Below the pieces are notes generated by a model that saw only the letters and a program-made list of their open reading frames with translations, searched no databases and was not told the DNA's origin. The position numbers and the translations under genes were made by a program. This document shows positions 1-12,200 of a DNA stretch of 64,000 nt, in pieces. This DNA comes from Zonotrichia leucophrys gambelii (Eukaryota; Chordata; Aves; Passeriformes; Passerellidae). The stretch is from assembly GCF_028769735.1 (NCBI RefSeq), contig NC_088172.1, forward strand, positions 56,637,075 through 56,701,074, given 5' to 3'. How positions within the stretch are numbered: position 1 is the first letter of the stretch; each line of letters starts with the position of its first letter.

Positions 1-309
1 CAAATATGAGAGACACAAAACTGTACAGTATCAGAAAAATGCACCCCAATCTAACCCTAAATCAATTGGTTATACCTAAAAATCCCTCTTATGACTTGCA
101 AGGTGGTTGGTCAGGTTACACAAGACACATATTTGTTCCTGCAGTGAGCACAAAAAACACAAACTGCACCTTTCTCAGTTCTACATCTGAATTTCAAAAC
201 ATAAGTCTGACAGCACCTTTTAGTGCTTTCAAGCACTTTTTCTTTAATTTCCTCTGAAGAATAGTACACTGCTACTGTTCTGTTGAAAGAATGCAAAGGC
301 AAAAATTTT
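1..309. other. Left-edge flank, no gene seen
   Basis: AT-rich DNA before the first solo LTR. No coding exon, RNA gene or clear repeat was recognised. By synteny with human 6q23.3 the next gene to the left should be IL22RA2, but none of it is visible here. Confidence 0.4.
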
Positions 310-315
310 CTGAGC

Positions 316-623
316 TGTAGGGGGATAGAATATAGAATATAAGTAAATGAAGGGGGTATAGAATGCAATCTTACCCCCTAAAGAGTTGAAGCTGAGCCGA
401 TTATTAAGGATTAGGAGCAGGCCTGATTTTAACAGGCCACAGCTGTAACCAATAAGAAGAGTGTTATAAAAGAGCGGATTGGTTAGTTGGCTCCTGCAAG
501 AACAAGGAAGAGTCAGTGCTTGGAGGAGCTGCCTACAAGAAATATCAAGGAGGTATGAAACTCTAGTAGTATAGAAGCCTTGAAATGTCATGATAATAGA
601 ACTCTTGCTATATAATAACAACA
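316..623 (+). mobile_element. Solo LTR, copy 1 of family A (ERVK-like)
   Basis: About 308 bp starting TGTAGGGGGATAG and ending AACAACA, flanked by the perfect 6-bp direct repeat CTGAGC at 310-315 and 624-629. It aligns by eye along its whole length with 15064-15375 (+) and 47878-48184 (-), sharing the core AACAGGCCACAGCTG. A TATAAAAG box lies at 465-472. TG...CA ends and a 6-bp target-site duplication suggest a class II (ERVK-type) avian retrovirus LTR. No internal retroviral sequence is present, so it is a solo LTR left by recombination. It lies about 2.6 kb upstream of the IL20RA start, in the same orientation. Confidence 0.8.
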
Positions 624-629
624 CTGAGC

Positions 630-2880
630 AAGAGCATTTATCTTTTCCATGTATAATTGAAAAATTGTCCAAAGCAGCCTATCTGCATCTTAAATTGCAA
701 AAATTTAAAAATTTCCATAGAAAGATCAGTTGGGCAAGATTGGATTGTGGCCACGTGTCTGAAGCTTTCAGGTCCTTCTAGTTCTTATGTTGTTCTTATT
801 TGGAATACATTTGGCAATGTCTGATGCTCTATGCATTGAAATTATTCTTTCATTTACACTGCTGAGTTAAACTATTTACAGAGTAAAGCATGGGCCCTCA
901 ATTTTCTGAGACCATCTCTCTATTTGCTGTCAGGAGGAAAAGTCTCAGAAGAGTTCTTGTCTTCACTGATAGCAGGCCCAGATCCAGTGGGATGCATCTA
1001 GGATGTGATGATCTTGACTGAAACCCTATTTTGTCCAAACAGGGCTTTTCTTATTGCTTGCAGAAAAGAAATATGGTCTGTAGAAATATCTGTGCAGTCT
1101 GCCTACCTCACTCTTCACCTGCTAACACACCCAGCTCAGTCACCACCCAAGCACAGCCAACATATCACTATCAATTGGCAGAAACACAAGGCCAGACACT
1201 GCCAGCCCCGCTCAGGCAAATTTCCAATGAAATTACCAACAGCAACTGAGACTGAGAAAGGAGTCTGGGATTACAGGTAGTATTCGAGCAAAAAGCTGTA
1301 TGTGCACTGTTCTGCAAAATAAACATATTTCTCAGAAATTTGAACGGTACTGAGAATGAGAGGGAGATTGTTGAAAAGCACAACTATGACTTGATTCCAG
1401 CTGCAGCTCCTGTGATCAGGGAGAGAGAAGGAAAATCAAAAAGGGCACTTGCAGTCCCAGATTGATGCAATCAAGCTGGTCTTACACTGGTTAACACTCC
1501 TCACCCCAGCAAACACAGAATTTCCTCCCTCCTGCTGGGCTTCTGGGACTAAGGATGTGAGGTGAGAAAAACCTCTCAAGCCTGCCAGCAAGTTCCTTGG
1601 AGAAGTAAACTGCTCCTGAACACCTGTAACATAGAATCTTATCAAGAAAGATTATCATCTCTTTCTCACACTTATTTGACAAAGGCAGAAGCTTATCCCA
1701 ACACCATTTCAACACCCAGGTAAAAAGGAGAATAAATCAAAACGTCAAGGATTGGATTTTTTTCAAATCATTTATGATACATAATTCTAAATGTTCTTTT
1801 GAATTTTTCCATTGTATAGCTGAATTATTAACTTCTTGAACTATTTTTTTTATAATAAAGAATAAATTCTTCACCCTAGTCAATCTTTTAGTCACCTTGT
1901 AGAGCAGTTAAATTCCACTCCTAACCACTCTTGTGTACAATCAATCTGGAGCAAATCTGCAGAAGTTAAGGGCTGTATGCAAATTTGCTGTAACGTAAGT
2001 GAGAGAGATCCTGTCCTGCTAAAATGATTCTTCTATCATTAATTTCTTATGTATATCTTTTATTTTAGACCAAAAAAAATGTAGAACAGACAGAGCTACT
2101 GGGGAGAGAGGTCCATCAGGAGCTTCACTATAGTGTAAATGTCTATATGGATATATATACTTACAATATATATTACCATATATATGCACCATGTACAGTT
2201 CCTCATCTTCTGCAAATTAGAATTAGATAAACAAGCAAGACAATAATTTCCAAAGACAGCCTCTTGTTTTACCAGTCAACCCATCACTTTAGTGGATTGA
2301 TCTGTAGCAGTTTTGTTGATACCTGGCTCTTGTTTGCATAATACTCCTTTTATACAGAAAGGCCTGAGGGAAATGGCTAGTGATGAAAGGATTAGGAGAA
2401 CAAAAACTGGCAAAAGTTTGCCAAGATGGAGAAGGTAAACGTGAAGGGAATGTAACAAGTAGGAGGACAGCAAATTAGGTCATCTGGCAGGGGTCCATCT
2501 AATGGAAGAAGGGCTGATGTCTCAGCACCTTCAGCTGCCAGCGCCTCCCCAAGTATTCAGTGTGTGCACACTTTCAGGTCCCCTCACCTCAGTGAGGGCT
2601 GCACTGAGCTGCTCCACCCTCAGCGAGAGCTCTGTTAGCAGCAAAAACGTTATTTCTCACTAGTCCAGAGATGCTGAGGTGGGAATGTGCCTCTGCAGCC
2701 CCCCTACTCCAACCGGGGCCAGGTGGAACAGGACGCTAAGCTCTGTCAAATGGATTTTGAGCATCTTTAAGCATGGAGACTCCATAGCCTCTTTCCATCT
2801 TCAAATACACAATTAAATGCGAAGTAGTGGGGAAAATCGTATCTTTGAACACTCAGTGATGAACCACGTCAGCCTTCATT
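630..2880. other. IL20RA 5' flank, no gene seen
   Basis: About 2.2 kb of non-repetitive, mildly AT-rich DNA. Short open frames here show no recognisable family, no codon-like composition and no splice context. No RNA gene was found. Confidence 0.45.
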
Positions 2881-2888
2881 TTCCTCTA

Positions 2889-2923
2889 AGAAAAAAAAAA
2901 AAAAAAAAAGAAAAAGAAAAAAA
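2889..2923 (+). repeat. A-rich simple repeat
   Basis: A run of about 20 A residues followed by GAAAAAGAAAAAAA. It marks the left edge of the IL20RA CpG island. It may be a retroposon tail, but no retroposon body was recognised next to it. Confidence 0.8.
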
Positions 2924-3198
2924 CGGGATGTGCGAGAGTATCCCACTCATGTCTCACGGTGGTTTCGAGGGAGACTTATTCATCAGTGAAAGCTCTGAGT
3001 GATGCAGGAGAAACCACCCCGCAGCTTGGAGGCGGTGTGGGGGCGGCACCGGGCGCTCCCCGCGTCCCGCAGCTCCTCCCCGCCCGTCCCGTCCCGTCCG
3101 CAGGGCCCGCGGGAGCGGCACCGCCGGCTCCTCCTCCCTCCTCCACCTGCCCGGCCCGGCCCGGCCCGGCGCGGCGCGAAGGGCGCCCGGGCCGGGAG

Positions 3199-3201
3199 AT
3201 G
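3199..3201 (+). promoter_or_regulatory. Upstream ATG opening an overlapping uORF in IL20RA
   Basis: This ATG lies 11 nt upstream of the chosen start and out of frame with it, with G at -3. In the spliced mRNA it reads 25 codons to the end of exon 1 and 17 codons into exon 2 before a TAA, so it overlaps the true start. The ATG at 3210 was chosen because only its frame gives a hydrophobic signal peptide and joins in frame to exon 2. If the mRNA begins upstream of 3199, this uORF should reduce translation of the receptor. Confidence 0.6.
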
Positions 3202-3209
3202 CGGCCCCG

Positions 3210-3273
3210 ATGGGCGCCGGGCTGCTGGCGCTTTCGCTGCTGCTGCTGCTGCCGAGCCCCGCGGCGCGCACAG
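3210..3273 (+). CDS. IL20RA: IL20RA coding exon 1 (signal peptide)
   Basis: Encodes Met followed by a leucine-rich hydrophobic stretch (LLALSLLLLLP), then SPAART, plus the first base of codon 22. This is a classic secretory signal peptide. The donor is CACAG|GTGGGT, phase 1. The +4 G is favourable, but C at -3 makes the start context mediocre. Confidence 0.92.
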
Positions 3274-6200
3274 GTGGGTGCCCGGGACGCATCCCTGCCC
3301 GGTGGCAGCGGGAGCTGGGACATGTGGGTGCCCGGGACACATCCCTGCCCGGTGGCAGCGGGAGCCGGGGCAGGTGGGTGCCCGGGACAGCATCCCTGCC
3401 CGGCTGGCAGCGGGAGCCGGGATTCTGCACCCGCAGCTCCCGTCCGCCCCAGACAGCCGCGCCTTGGTGTTGCTCGTGGTTTGGCTGGAGGAGGAGAGCT
3501 GGCTCTTTCTGTAATGTCGCTTCATCTTTTCCTTTTCGCTGGAATTAGGTTTTAGGAAGCTCTGCACTGATTTTGCTGTCAGCTCTTAAGTTGATAGCGT
3601 GATCTTGAGATAGTTCTTATTACACGCGTTTGGGTAATTCTCCAAATACCTTTGGTGTTTGTAGGTTCTTTTCTGTTTGACAGGCACCACCCTCAGGAGT
3701 CTAACTGAGCAGTCAAGAGCTAGGTTAACACCAAAGTCAGGGTGGGGTTTTGGCAGAGATACTCAGCTGGTGGGTTACTGTTCCGAGTGGCTCCCAGTCC
3801 CATCTCCCACCTGCTGACTCTATCATATGGGGGGCATCCAAGCACGAGAGGGAGAGAGAGGGAGCAAACAAGGTGGCAGCTGGAGCAGCTCAAAGAGCAA
3901 ACTGTCTCGCATGGACAAGGATGTTACCCAGTGGGAATGAGCTCATAAACTGTAGCCTGGATCGCGTGTGCAGGGAGAGTCGCCTGCTGCTGTTAAAATC
4001 GTGTGTTATTTCTCTTTTTTTGTGTATCTCCAGTTAAAAAAAAAAAGGAGCAAGGCATTGGAAGGATTAACAGATCTTCCAAGAAACCTACTCTGCCTTT
4101 GTGCTTTTGTTCTCTGCTGCAAATGTTGTCTCCAAAACTCAATGCATGAAGACAGAGTCTGATCCTATTTAACTCCACAGCAAAACTTTCTGATCTTGTG
4201 AGAGCTGGAAGGTAGTGAGAAGAGTTCTCCACAACCTGAATGCCTTCAAGCACCACTAAGTACTGTGTCCCACCTAACTCTTTTGATAAACTACCCCAAT
4301 ATGCATCAGTGATTTTGAGTCGCTCTCAGAGGTACCACCGCCAGCTTCTTTTTAAGTAACTGACAACATAATTTTCATCCTATTTTAGTTCAACGGTCAT
4401 CAATGCAAGTGTTGTGGAAAATCTGTACAACTGGCATTCAGTTACCCTTTAAAAAAAAACTTTAAAACTTTAAAATGTGTTTACTACTGGTCTTGATTCC
4501 AAAGAAAGTTTAGAAAAATGTCCAGGAGGTAATGCTGCCTTTGTCTAGTGGTTGTTCAAGGCAGAAAGCAAGCAGTCTGCACATTCCTGAGGTTTTACGT
4601 GGACGTAATTTCAGGGATTTGTTGACAGTCAGCAATACTAGCGGGGAAGGGAGAGCTGCGCCTTTCACTGAATGCTTTGAGCTTCCATTTTCATCTTTTT
4701 CAGTGTGAGACCGTGAATGTCAGTAAGTGTTAACAGTATTTTGCTAATAATGGAAGAAATTATATGAAGTGTAGAACTGACATAGCAGTGCTTGTGTGAT
4801 GTCTCTGAAGTGATAGGGTAGAGGAGTCCCCATTGGATTCTTTGTTCCAACAGAAGAAACCAGGACCCAAGTGCCATGAGAAGCACTTTTACAGCAGGAC
4901 TTTGCAGACTCAGATTCTTACATCTTATGGGATCTGTCCTGTGCCTGTCTCCTTGGGATCTCTTGTCAAGTAACTTTCTGAACTCCTCAGCAGCAGTAGC
5001 ATTTACACACTCAATTATAGCTTGACCTTTGCAAAACAACTTTTGTTTTCATTGTGATGTGTTAGTTGGTATGATTTTACCCTGTCTGGATTACACCTAC
5101 TGTTCCAGCAGTCTCTAACTGTTTTCAGGCTCTGCTGTCTATGAACTGTATCTAACAGACTACCTGAGCAAGGATAAAAATTTCATTTGTCATTGCAATT
5201 GGGGTTTTTTATGAATTGGTTTCACTTAACCATTTAAAAATCTGTACTGTAGAACAAATAAAAAAGTGCAGAAAATGTGAAATAAAATGGAAATCGGTGG
5301 GATCAAGAATGTTCAAGCATGTTCAAGCATGTTCCTCTTTATCACATGGAAGTCTTTAGCAATTTTTGTGAGGAACTGATAAGGATATGAAGGAACAGCC
5401 TGAATTTTCTAAGTGGTAGAATACTAGTCTATTAACTTACCAAGCTTCATCTTAAATCCTTCTGCTTGCTTTTATGGGAGGTTTCCCTAACCACATTCTT
5501 CTGCAGTTAGAGAAACCTTGAAATCCTTGGCCCGTAGAGTCCAGTCTCTCTCTTGTAGATCCATACAGAAGAAAGAATGCACTTGCTGCTACAGTGTATC
5601 CTTATTCTGAGAAAAGGGAAATGAGCCTTAATGCTGTACTGCAAAACTAGAAGCATTTTGATTTATTTAAGGCATAGGCATATTTTACTATTTTCATTCA
5701 GGTAAGGTATGTGATTTCGAAGCAAATCTCAATAATTTCTGTTACTGTATTTTTGCCTGTATTGTAACACAGTCTTGGAGTTCAATTACTTGTGGATGAA
5801 GCTGCCATTGAAGATGTGCTTCATCAATGTATCGAGTGCAAGTACAGCTGGCCCAATGTTGAAATGCAAAAACCTGAAATGTATATAATGTGGACAAGGT
5901 TTTCTCAGTAGAAACATTTTATTTCTAACAGAACTGCTTATATTGGGTAGCAGTCCTTGCTAGCATACATCCAGCCTTAGATCCCACTGAAGCTGGTATG
6001 TGGCTATATCAACTACATTTCATATGATGCAACCTTGAATGTTTCCCCTTTTTAATGTTTTCTAATAGCAGTGTAAGTTGCTTGTTCTGCATTGACACAC
6101 CTGATTTAATTTCCAACCTTCGTATTCCACTTTGTTATATTTTTACTAATAAATAGTAGTTTAAAAAGCAGCTTCAGGCCTCCCTTTAAGCAAATTTCTG

Positions 6201-9200
6201 TGTGTTTTCTTTCACAGTTACTAGAACTGTACTGGAATGTACAAAAAACATGTCTTTTGAACTTGTTCTGGGAAATACAGAATAAAAGGCTAGATATAGG
6301 AAAAGCAGTGGGGGAAAAATTGTAAAATTTTTTAAATTTTTTTTTTGAACTCTTGGCTTGAAAATTGTGTGCACATAGTATTTTGTATAACCTAGTACAT
6401 ATCTATATACTTTGCAGGATTGAAATACATGTGTGTTGGTGATAATCTGTGTGCTTACCAGAGAGAGCATAAACCTTCAGGAATAACGGTGGAAGTAGAT
6501 GGAGGGGTTGAGCTTGGTGTTTTTGCACAATATTTCCTTGCTCTCTGCTACTATGAAGAAAAGAGGAGTAAATGTAACATAGAAATAAATAAAAATGGAT
6601 ATTGGCTTAAGGAGAAGTGCAGTACATGAAGGAGTTGATAGAGCTGAAAGGCTCATCCTTACCTTCTCATCTCCAGCTTCCAATCTCATGTCAGGCTATT
6701 CTAGACAACACTGAGATCTAGCCCTAGTTCTTGGCTTTGTGTGTGATTCCTCAAATTCTTATTGCCTGATAATTATGGATGGAAATGGTTAAAGGAGGCA
6801 GTTCATTCCACAGAGGCACTTCCAACACCATTGGGATTTGTGATTAAAGCCCAAAATTAGATGTGCATTGCAGTTCCCCATGCAAACACTCAGTTTCACA
6901 CTGTAGCTGAGAACCATTCCTTTCCGTGGCTCTTGTTTCTAGTGACCTTTATAGTCTTAATTCCAAGAGAAACAAGTGGTTAGGATAAATCATTTGTGTG
7001 TGTGTGTGTGTAGTTCCTGTTTATGTTTGGTTTTGTAGTTTTGGCTTGTATAGACCTCTTCTGATTGAGTTCTCCCTGAGAAGTTTTATTGATTATCTGC
7101 AAGTAAGGGAGAGAAAAGCCACCCTTTATGAGACGAACACGAGCTCTCATATTTTAAGAAGCTCAACTTTGTAAGAGCCTGAATTTTGGAACTCAGGACT
7201 ATCCCTAGATAGAATTTAAAATTACATACAGCTCTTTTCTTTGTACTTGGTGTGCCAGTAACTTGGGATATTGCTTGGAGGCACCACATTTCTGTTCAGT
7301 CTTTCACCAATGGAGAGGTGCCCCAGGAGTTCTCTGCAAACAGTTCCTTCCCAGAGGCATTCCCTGAGGGAGGTGAGGCATTACAAGCTTTCAGGGATTG
7401 TTGGTCCTTCCTCTCAGACCTCAGGCGCAGAAGGTGTTCAACTTTCATCTTCTTAGGATTGCCTTTCCCTCATAAAGGAAGGCAAGTGCTCATCCCCCAT
7501 CAATCTTGCATTCAATCTCCTGTCCAAGGCAAAATGTGGATTCAGAATTGTGGATTTCACTAATTAAAATTGTCTTGACTCCCAAGAAAAGCAAAATCTC
7601 TTTTCTAGAAAAGCCATTAGTAGGTCACAGAGCAAGGAGCAACATCTATTAGGCAATAAATATAATATTGTTAGTTGTATTTGGACTGTTGTTACCTAAT
7701 AGCAGTTAGTGCTGAATGATGAAAGCCAAACATCATTTTGGTTCAGTTTATATGTAAAAGATAGATATTTTATGTAAAGATGGATTAGGAGTGTACCAAA
7801 ATGTTGTGTATGGCAATTTGGCTGATAACTGTCACAGAGCTTCATTTTTACACTATTTCAAATAGAAAGCTTAACTCTTGGATACTTTGAAAAACAACTG
7901 TAAGATGCCAGAGGTATTCTAACTAAGCTTGCATTTTCTTGGCTGTTCAATGTGATTGATCTAAGCAGTAATAAATTGGTAGTGCTAAACATGTTCAAGG
8001 TAGAAAAGAAAAAAGTCAACATTCAACACTAAACAGGCAATTTTCAGTATTTCAAATTATTTCAAAGCATGTGCTTTAAAAAACAGCTACCACATCATGG
8101 CATTGTGCCACCACTGGGTTTTTAAAATTAGTGCAGTTCTTTTTGACAAAAAATGGTTTTGTATGCCAAACTTAACAAAACCTCTTTCCATTTTAAATTA
8201 AAAAACAAAACAAAAAGAACTACACTGGAACCAAATCAAATCATCAAGCACAAAATACCTCAGTCAGCACCTCAGATTACAACTCTGAAAGCCTTGAAAG
8301 GGCTGTGACTAGTTTAATAAAAACCCACCTTGAATTTCACTCACCTTGTTTGCTTGTTTTAGGCCAGTATTGGTCACACAATTAATAGAAAACATACCTG
8401 CAATAACTTTCGCCTGCTAGAGTGCATCAAGCAAAGGTGTTTGCAGCAGGGCATGGGGAAGGTGGTGGGAGCTCTACTCTTGTACTTGCAAACTTCCAAC
8501 ACAGTGGAAAGAAAGTTCAGTTTATTTTATTTCATACATGGTAGCAAAAAGGAATGGGTGTCACCTGCCATGGTCCTCTCCAGCACTCTCCTAACAAACC
8601 TTCAATGGACTGCGAAGAATTTCTCCTCCTTTCTGAGGCTGGGTGTTTCTGGACTGAGTCTGAAATGTCCTTTGGCCAATATTCTCTTTAGAAGTGTTTT
8701 GGTAATTTAGGGCAGGGTTTGGATAAATAACAGCAAGGCTTCCCATGGAGGAGGAGAGCCTGTCAGGGCAAGCCATAGCTTCAGTCCCACTTCTGTATCT
8801 GCAGTTCTTCTGGCTGTATTTCCACTCACACTGTGACGAAATTACCTCCTCAGGCTCACCTGTTTCCAGTGGCAGCCTGCCCATTTCTTGAAAAACAAAC
8901 CCCATGTGCCCCAGTCTCGTCCTTCTCCCATTTTTCCCCACCTCTTCCCTCAAGTTTTTCCATTTGCTCCACCACCTGGTTTTCATGCAGTCTTATGTTT
9001 GCCTTTCTGTCCCTGTCTCTCTCCCCCGTGCCCCCTCTGAGCAGGCTGTGGTGGGAGTGGTGGGCTCCTCTTGTGGGAGAGCAGAGCGTGCTTTGTGGTT
9101 AGCTCTCGAGTGCTGCTATGACTTGAACAGGAAATCACCTCTGTGCTCCTCCCCACATTCCCACCAGCACCACTCAAGTCAGAGGGTTTCACTAACCTGA

Positions 9201-12200
9201 CTTCACACCCTGCAACACCAGAGTTCCAGCAACCCACCATGAGAAAGGCAGCTGAGCTGTAATGGCTCCTTTGTACCTCTCCTCCTCCTCCTCCTCCTCC
9301 TGCTCTTTCTTCTCTTCCTCATTATTTGGTCTGGTGAGCTTGAGTCAAAAAGAATCAGCCCAGAGAAAAACTTTCAGGATCGCTTAATTTTTAACAAGTT
9401 TACTCATTTGTTTAAATTGTTGCTAAGATGATGAGTAAGTAATAAGTCGGCTAAAGTGTACTCCTGGCTTTGGTGAGTTTCCCTTTCTCTGTGTAACTTA
9501 TGATCTCCAGTTTTGGCTCAGTCCCCCTGTTTACCACTTGATGCACTCCCTTGCATTCCTGCATGGCCAGTGCTGACTTTCCTGGAGCTGGAGATGTACC
9601 AGAAAGTAGAGCCCCAACACTCTGCTTGTGAAGAACACTGAACATGATGCTGAATGGACATTTGCTCTGAGTACGACCATTTTTATTTTTATGTTATACT
9701 TAGCCATGTGTTTGAGGGACTGTTTTTCACCAAGAACAACACAACCATCAAAACAGATGAGCTGGAGAAAGAAAAGAGAAAAAAAGCCTCAAAAAATGAA
9801 GAGCAACAGCTCAGGAGGAGCAAACAAGATGTCACAGGAATACGATGGAAGTCACACAAAGTTGAACTGAAAGACTAAAGAAAGACCAGTGGCTTAGAGC
9901 ATTTGTTGCCAGAAGCAACAAATCCTAGAGTGATCCTTAATTGCTTGATGCTTCACTGGTGGGTCTAAGCTACCAGTGGGAAAAGGAAAATCAGGGACTC
10001 AGCCTGTTTGAAAGGCTGTCCCCTCTCTGAGATGTGTAAGTGGGGATTCAATCCATGGAGTTGAAGCAGCAGCTGCAAATGCTGAGGCACAGCTGCAGTA
10101 ATGCCCACAAGTTTGGTACCCAGCACAAAGGTTTCCTTCCATTGGAGGTGCTCCCAAGGGCCACTTTTGTATAATAAAATATGACCACAGTTGAAGCCCA
10201 AGTCTCTGCCATTGTCAGAAAAGCAGTTCCTCTTTTGATTGAATTCTGAAATGACTGTAGGGGAGGAGTTATTGGCTTTTTCTGCTGTGGGTAACAAGAC
10301 TGTTGCAGTAAGGCTCATCTTTCTATATTAATGCTTTCCACATCACTCACTGTCTTAAATTGTATCCTGCAGTTGTCTAGAAGGTTCTGTGGTCTTCTTT
10401 GTTGCTGTATTTGATTGGATAATTTGGTGTTTGCACCTCTGTGCCATGCCACAGTAAAATACAGCAGATGGTCACTCTGCTTGAGAGGGCTACAGTAAAC
10501 AACAGTGGTCACACAGGAGGCACCTATAGGTCAGCTTTCAGTGGGTCCTCTGCCTTCTCCCCAGCCAAAAATTTTTGCCCCTGCACAGAAAAAATAATCT
10601 AAATTTTTCTGTATTTATATATTTGTATGCTTTGCAGCTGCTGGGTTACCCAACTGAAGTTCAAAGCTAAAAAATCTGTTTAGAGCCAGAGGACATGGGT
10701 AGCTGCACTGTATTTGTTCTGCAGCACTGCCATTAAACACAGCTGTTTGTCACCAAGACAGGCAGGGGGACCCCCTGGCAGGTAAAACACAGATGTACTG
10801 AATGGGGAATGGTTGTCACGTGGAATTTGTGTGTGTTTATCCTTGTGTCTGTGCATGTGTCTAGGTAGATAGATGTGGCTATAACCAGAACTGAGCTTTG
10901 AGCAGTACTGACTTGAGCAAGGCACGTACTTGGCAGGGAGCTCTGTGTGATTAAAACTGACCAGGTTTTTAAACCTGGCTGGTGATTTCATAAAGAGAAG
11001 ATGAAGCACCCTGCCATGCAGACTTTTACTCATGTGAGTAATGTCACTGACGTCAGTGGGGTTTTTCACTCACATGCAAAGGTGTTTTCAGGCTAAGTCA
11101 CGTCTGTTTTGGAGAGTCTCACTATAGCTTGTTCTAAGAACAGGACTTGGCTCTTCCTTGTGGTGAAGGTTGCAAGCCTGTATTATTACTTTATTTCCAG
11201 TCCAGGTGTCAGTCATGAAGATGTAAACAATGATTTTACTCAAGGTTCGATTTACAGCCTTTCCAAAGACAGTAATAAGGGTTTCATTTTTTTCCCATGT
11301 ATCGATTTAATGAAGTGATTTAGCTGTAAAAAAAAAGTGAAATGGAAAGTGAATGACAGCCATTGCTAGCAATCACTGTGACAGACTAAATCTAGCAAAG
11401 TAACATGGGTGACTGATTTCTGCTCTTAGGCCAGTGCAAACTGAAAATGCTCTATGTGACACCCATGCCATGAATCCTGATAAATGGAAATAAAATCAGA
11501 ATACAACTGGATGTCATGTGTTTAAAGACTAGAAACTGAAAGCCTGAAGACAGGTTAAAAGACTGAGACATGCAGCTGTTGCATATACTTGAATTCCTTC
11601 CTGACTGATAACTGTATAACATTCAAGTTCTATGTATGATCTGTTCTCTACCCATGCCTCCTGATACTATCAATCACCAAATAGATATGAAGGAACTTAT
11701 TCTTAACTCTTCCTGGAGACATAGGAGAGTATGCTAGCTTTATTCTTGTTTACACATGCAGAATTGTGGTATAACTAAATTGCACAATTTATTGCAAGGG
11801 CAGGAGCCTTTTACTAAAGGGGCAAAACCAGAAATAGAAACCAAATCTCTGGTTTTGCATCTCATGGAAAGTTAACGGTCTCAGTCCCTTTGCCTTCCAA
11901 ATCTCACTGAGCTGGGGTAGGTGGGAGCACACCAGCAGTGTTGTAATGCTTTAGATCTTGTAAAGATATAACCTGTGGCTTTTGCATGCTGAGATTGGCT
12001 CCTCTGCTGCAGTCTGTTTGTGTTTTGAAACTTCATTTACCACAGCAGAAACCACAGTGGGAGGAGAGAAATAAAAATTTAAAAAAAACAAAAATGTCAA
12101 AGAGCCAGTTTCACATGTTAATAGTTGAAAAATGATTTAATGTAACAGCCAAACTCACTCTTACTGACTCTTACTACTTTAAAATGTGCTTGAGGAATAC

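Larger units (their letters stand above)
3000..3480 (+). promoter_or_regulatory. IL20RA: CpG island and promoter region of IL20RA
   Basis: The base composition changes sharply from AT-rich flank to GC- and CpG-dense sequence around the first coding exon. A GC box (GGGGCGG) is at 3040-3046, and no TATA box is obvious upstream of the start codon, which fits a CpG-type promoter. The transcription start cannot be placed from sequence alone; it should lie between about 3000 and 3195. Confidence 0.7.

Noticed and set aside
2954..3567. Several 100-200 codon open frames on both strands around IL20RA exon 1
   Set aside because: They read through the CpG island and the 50-bp repeat, giving repetitive Pro/Gly/Arg peptides. 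Only the 3210 frame joins to exon 2 with receptor homology.
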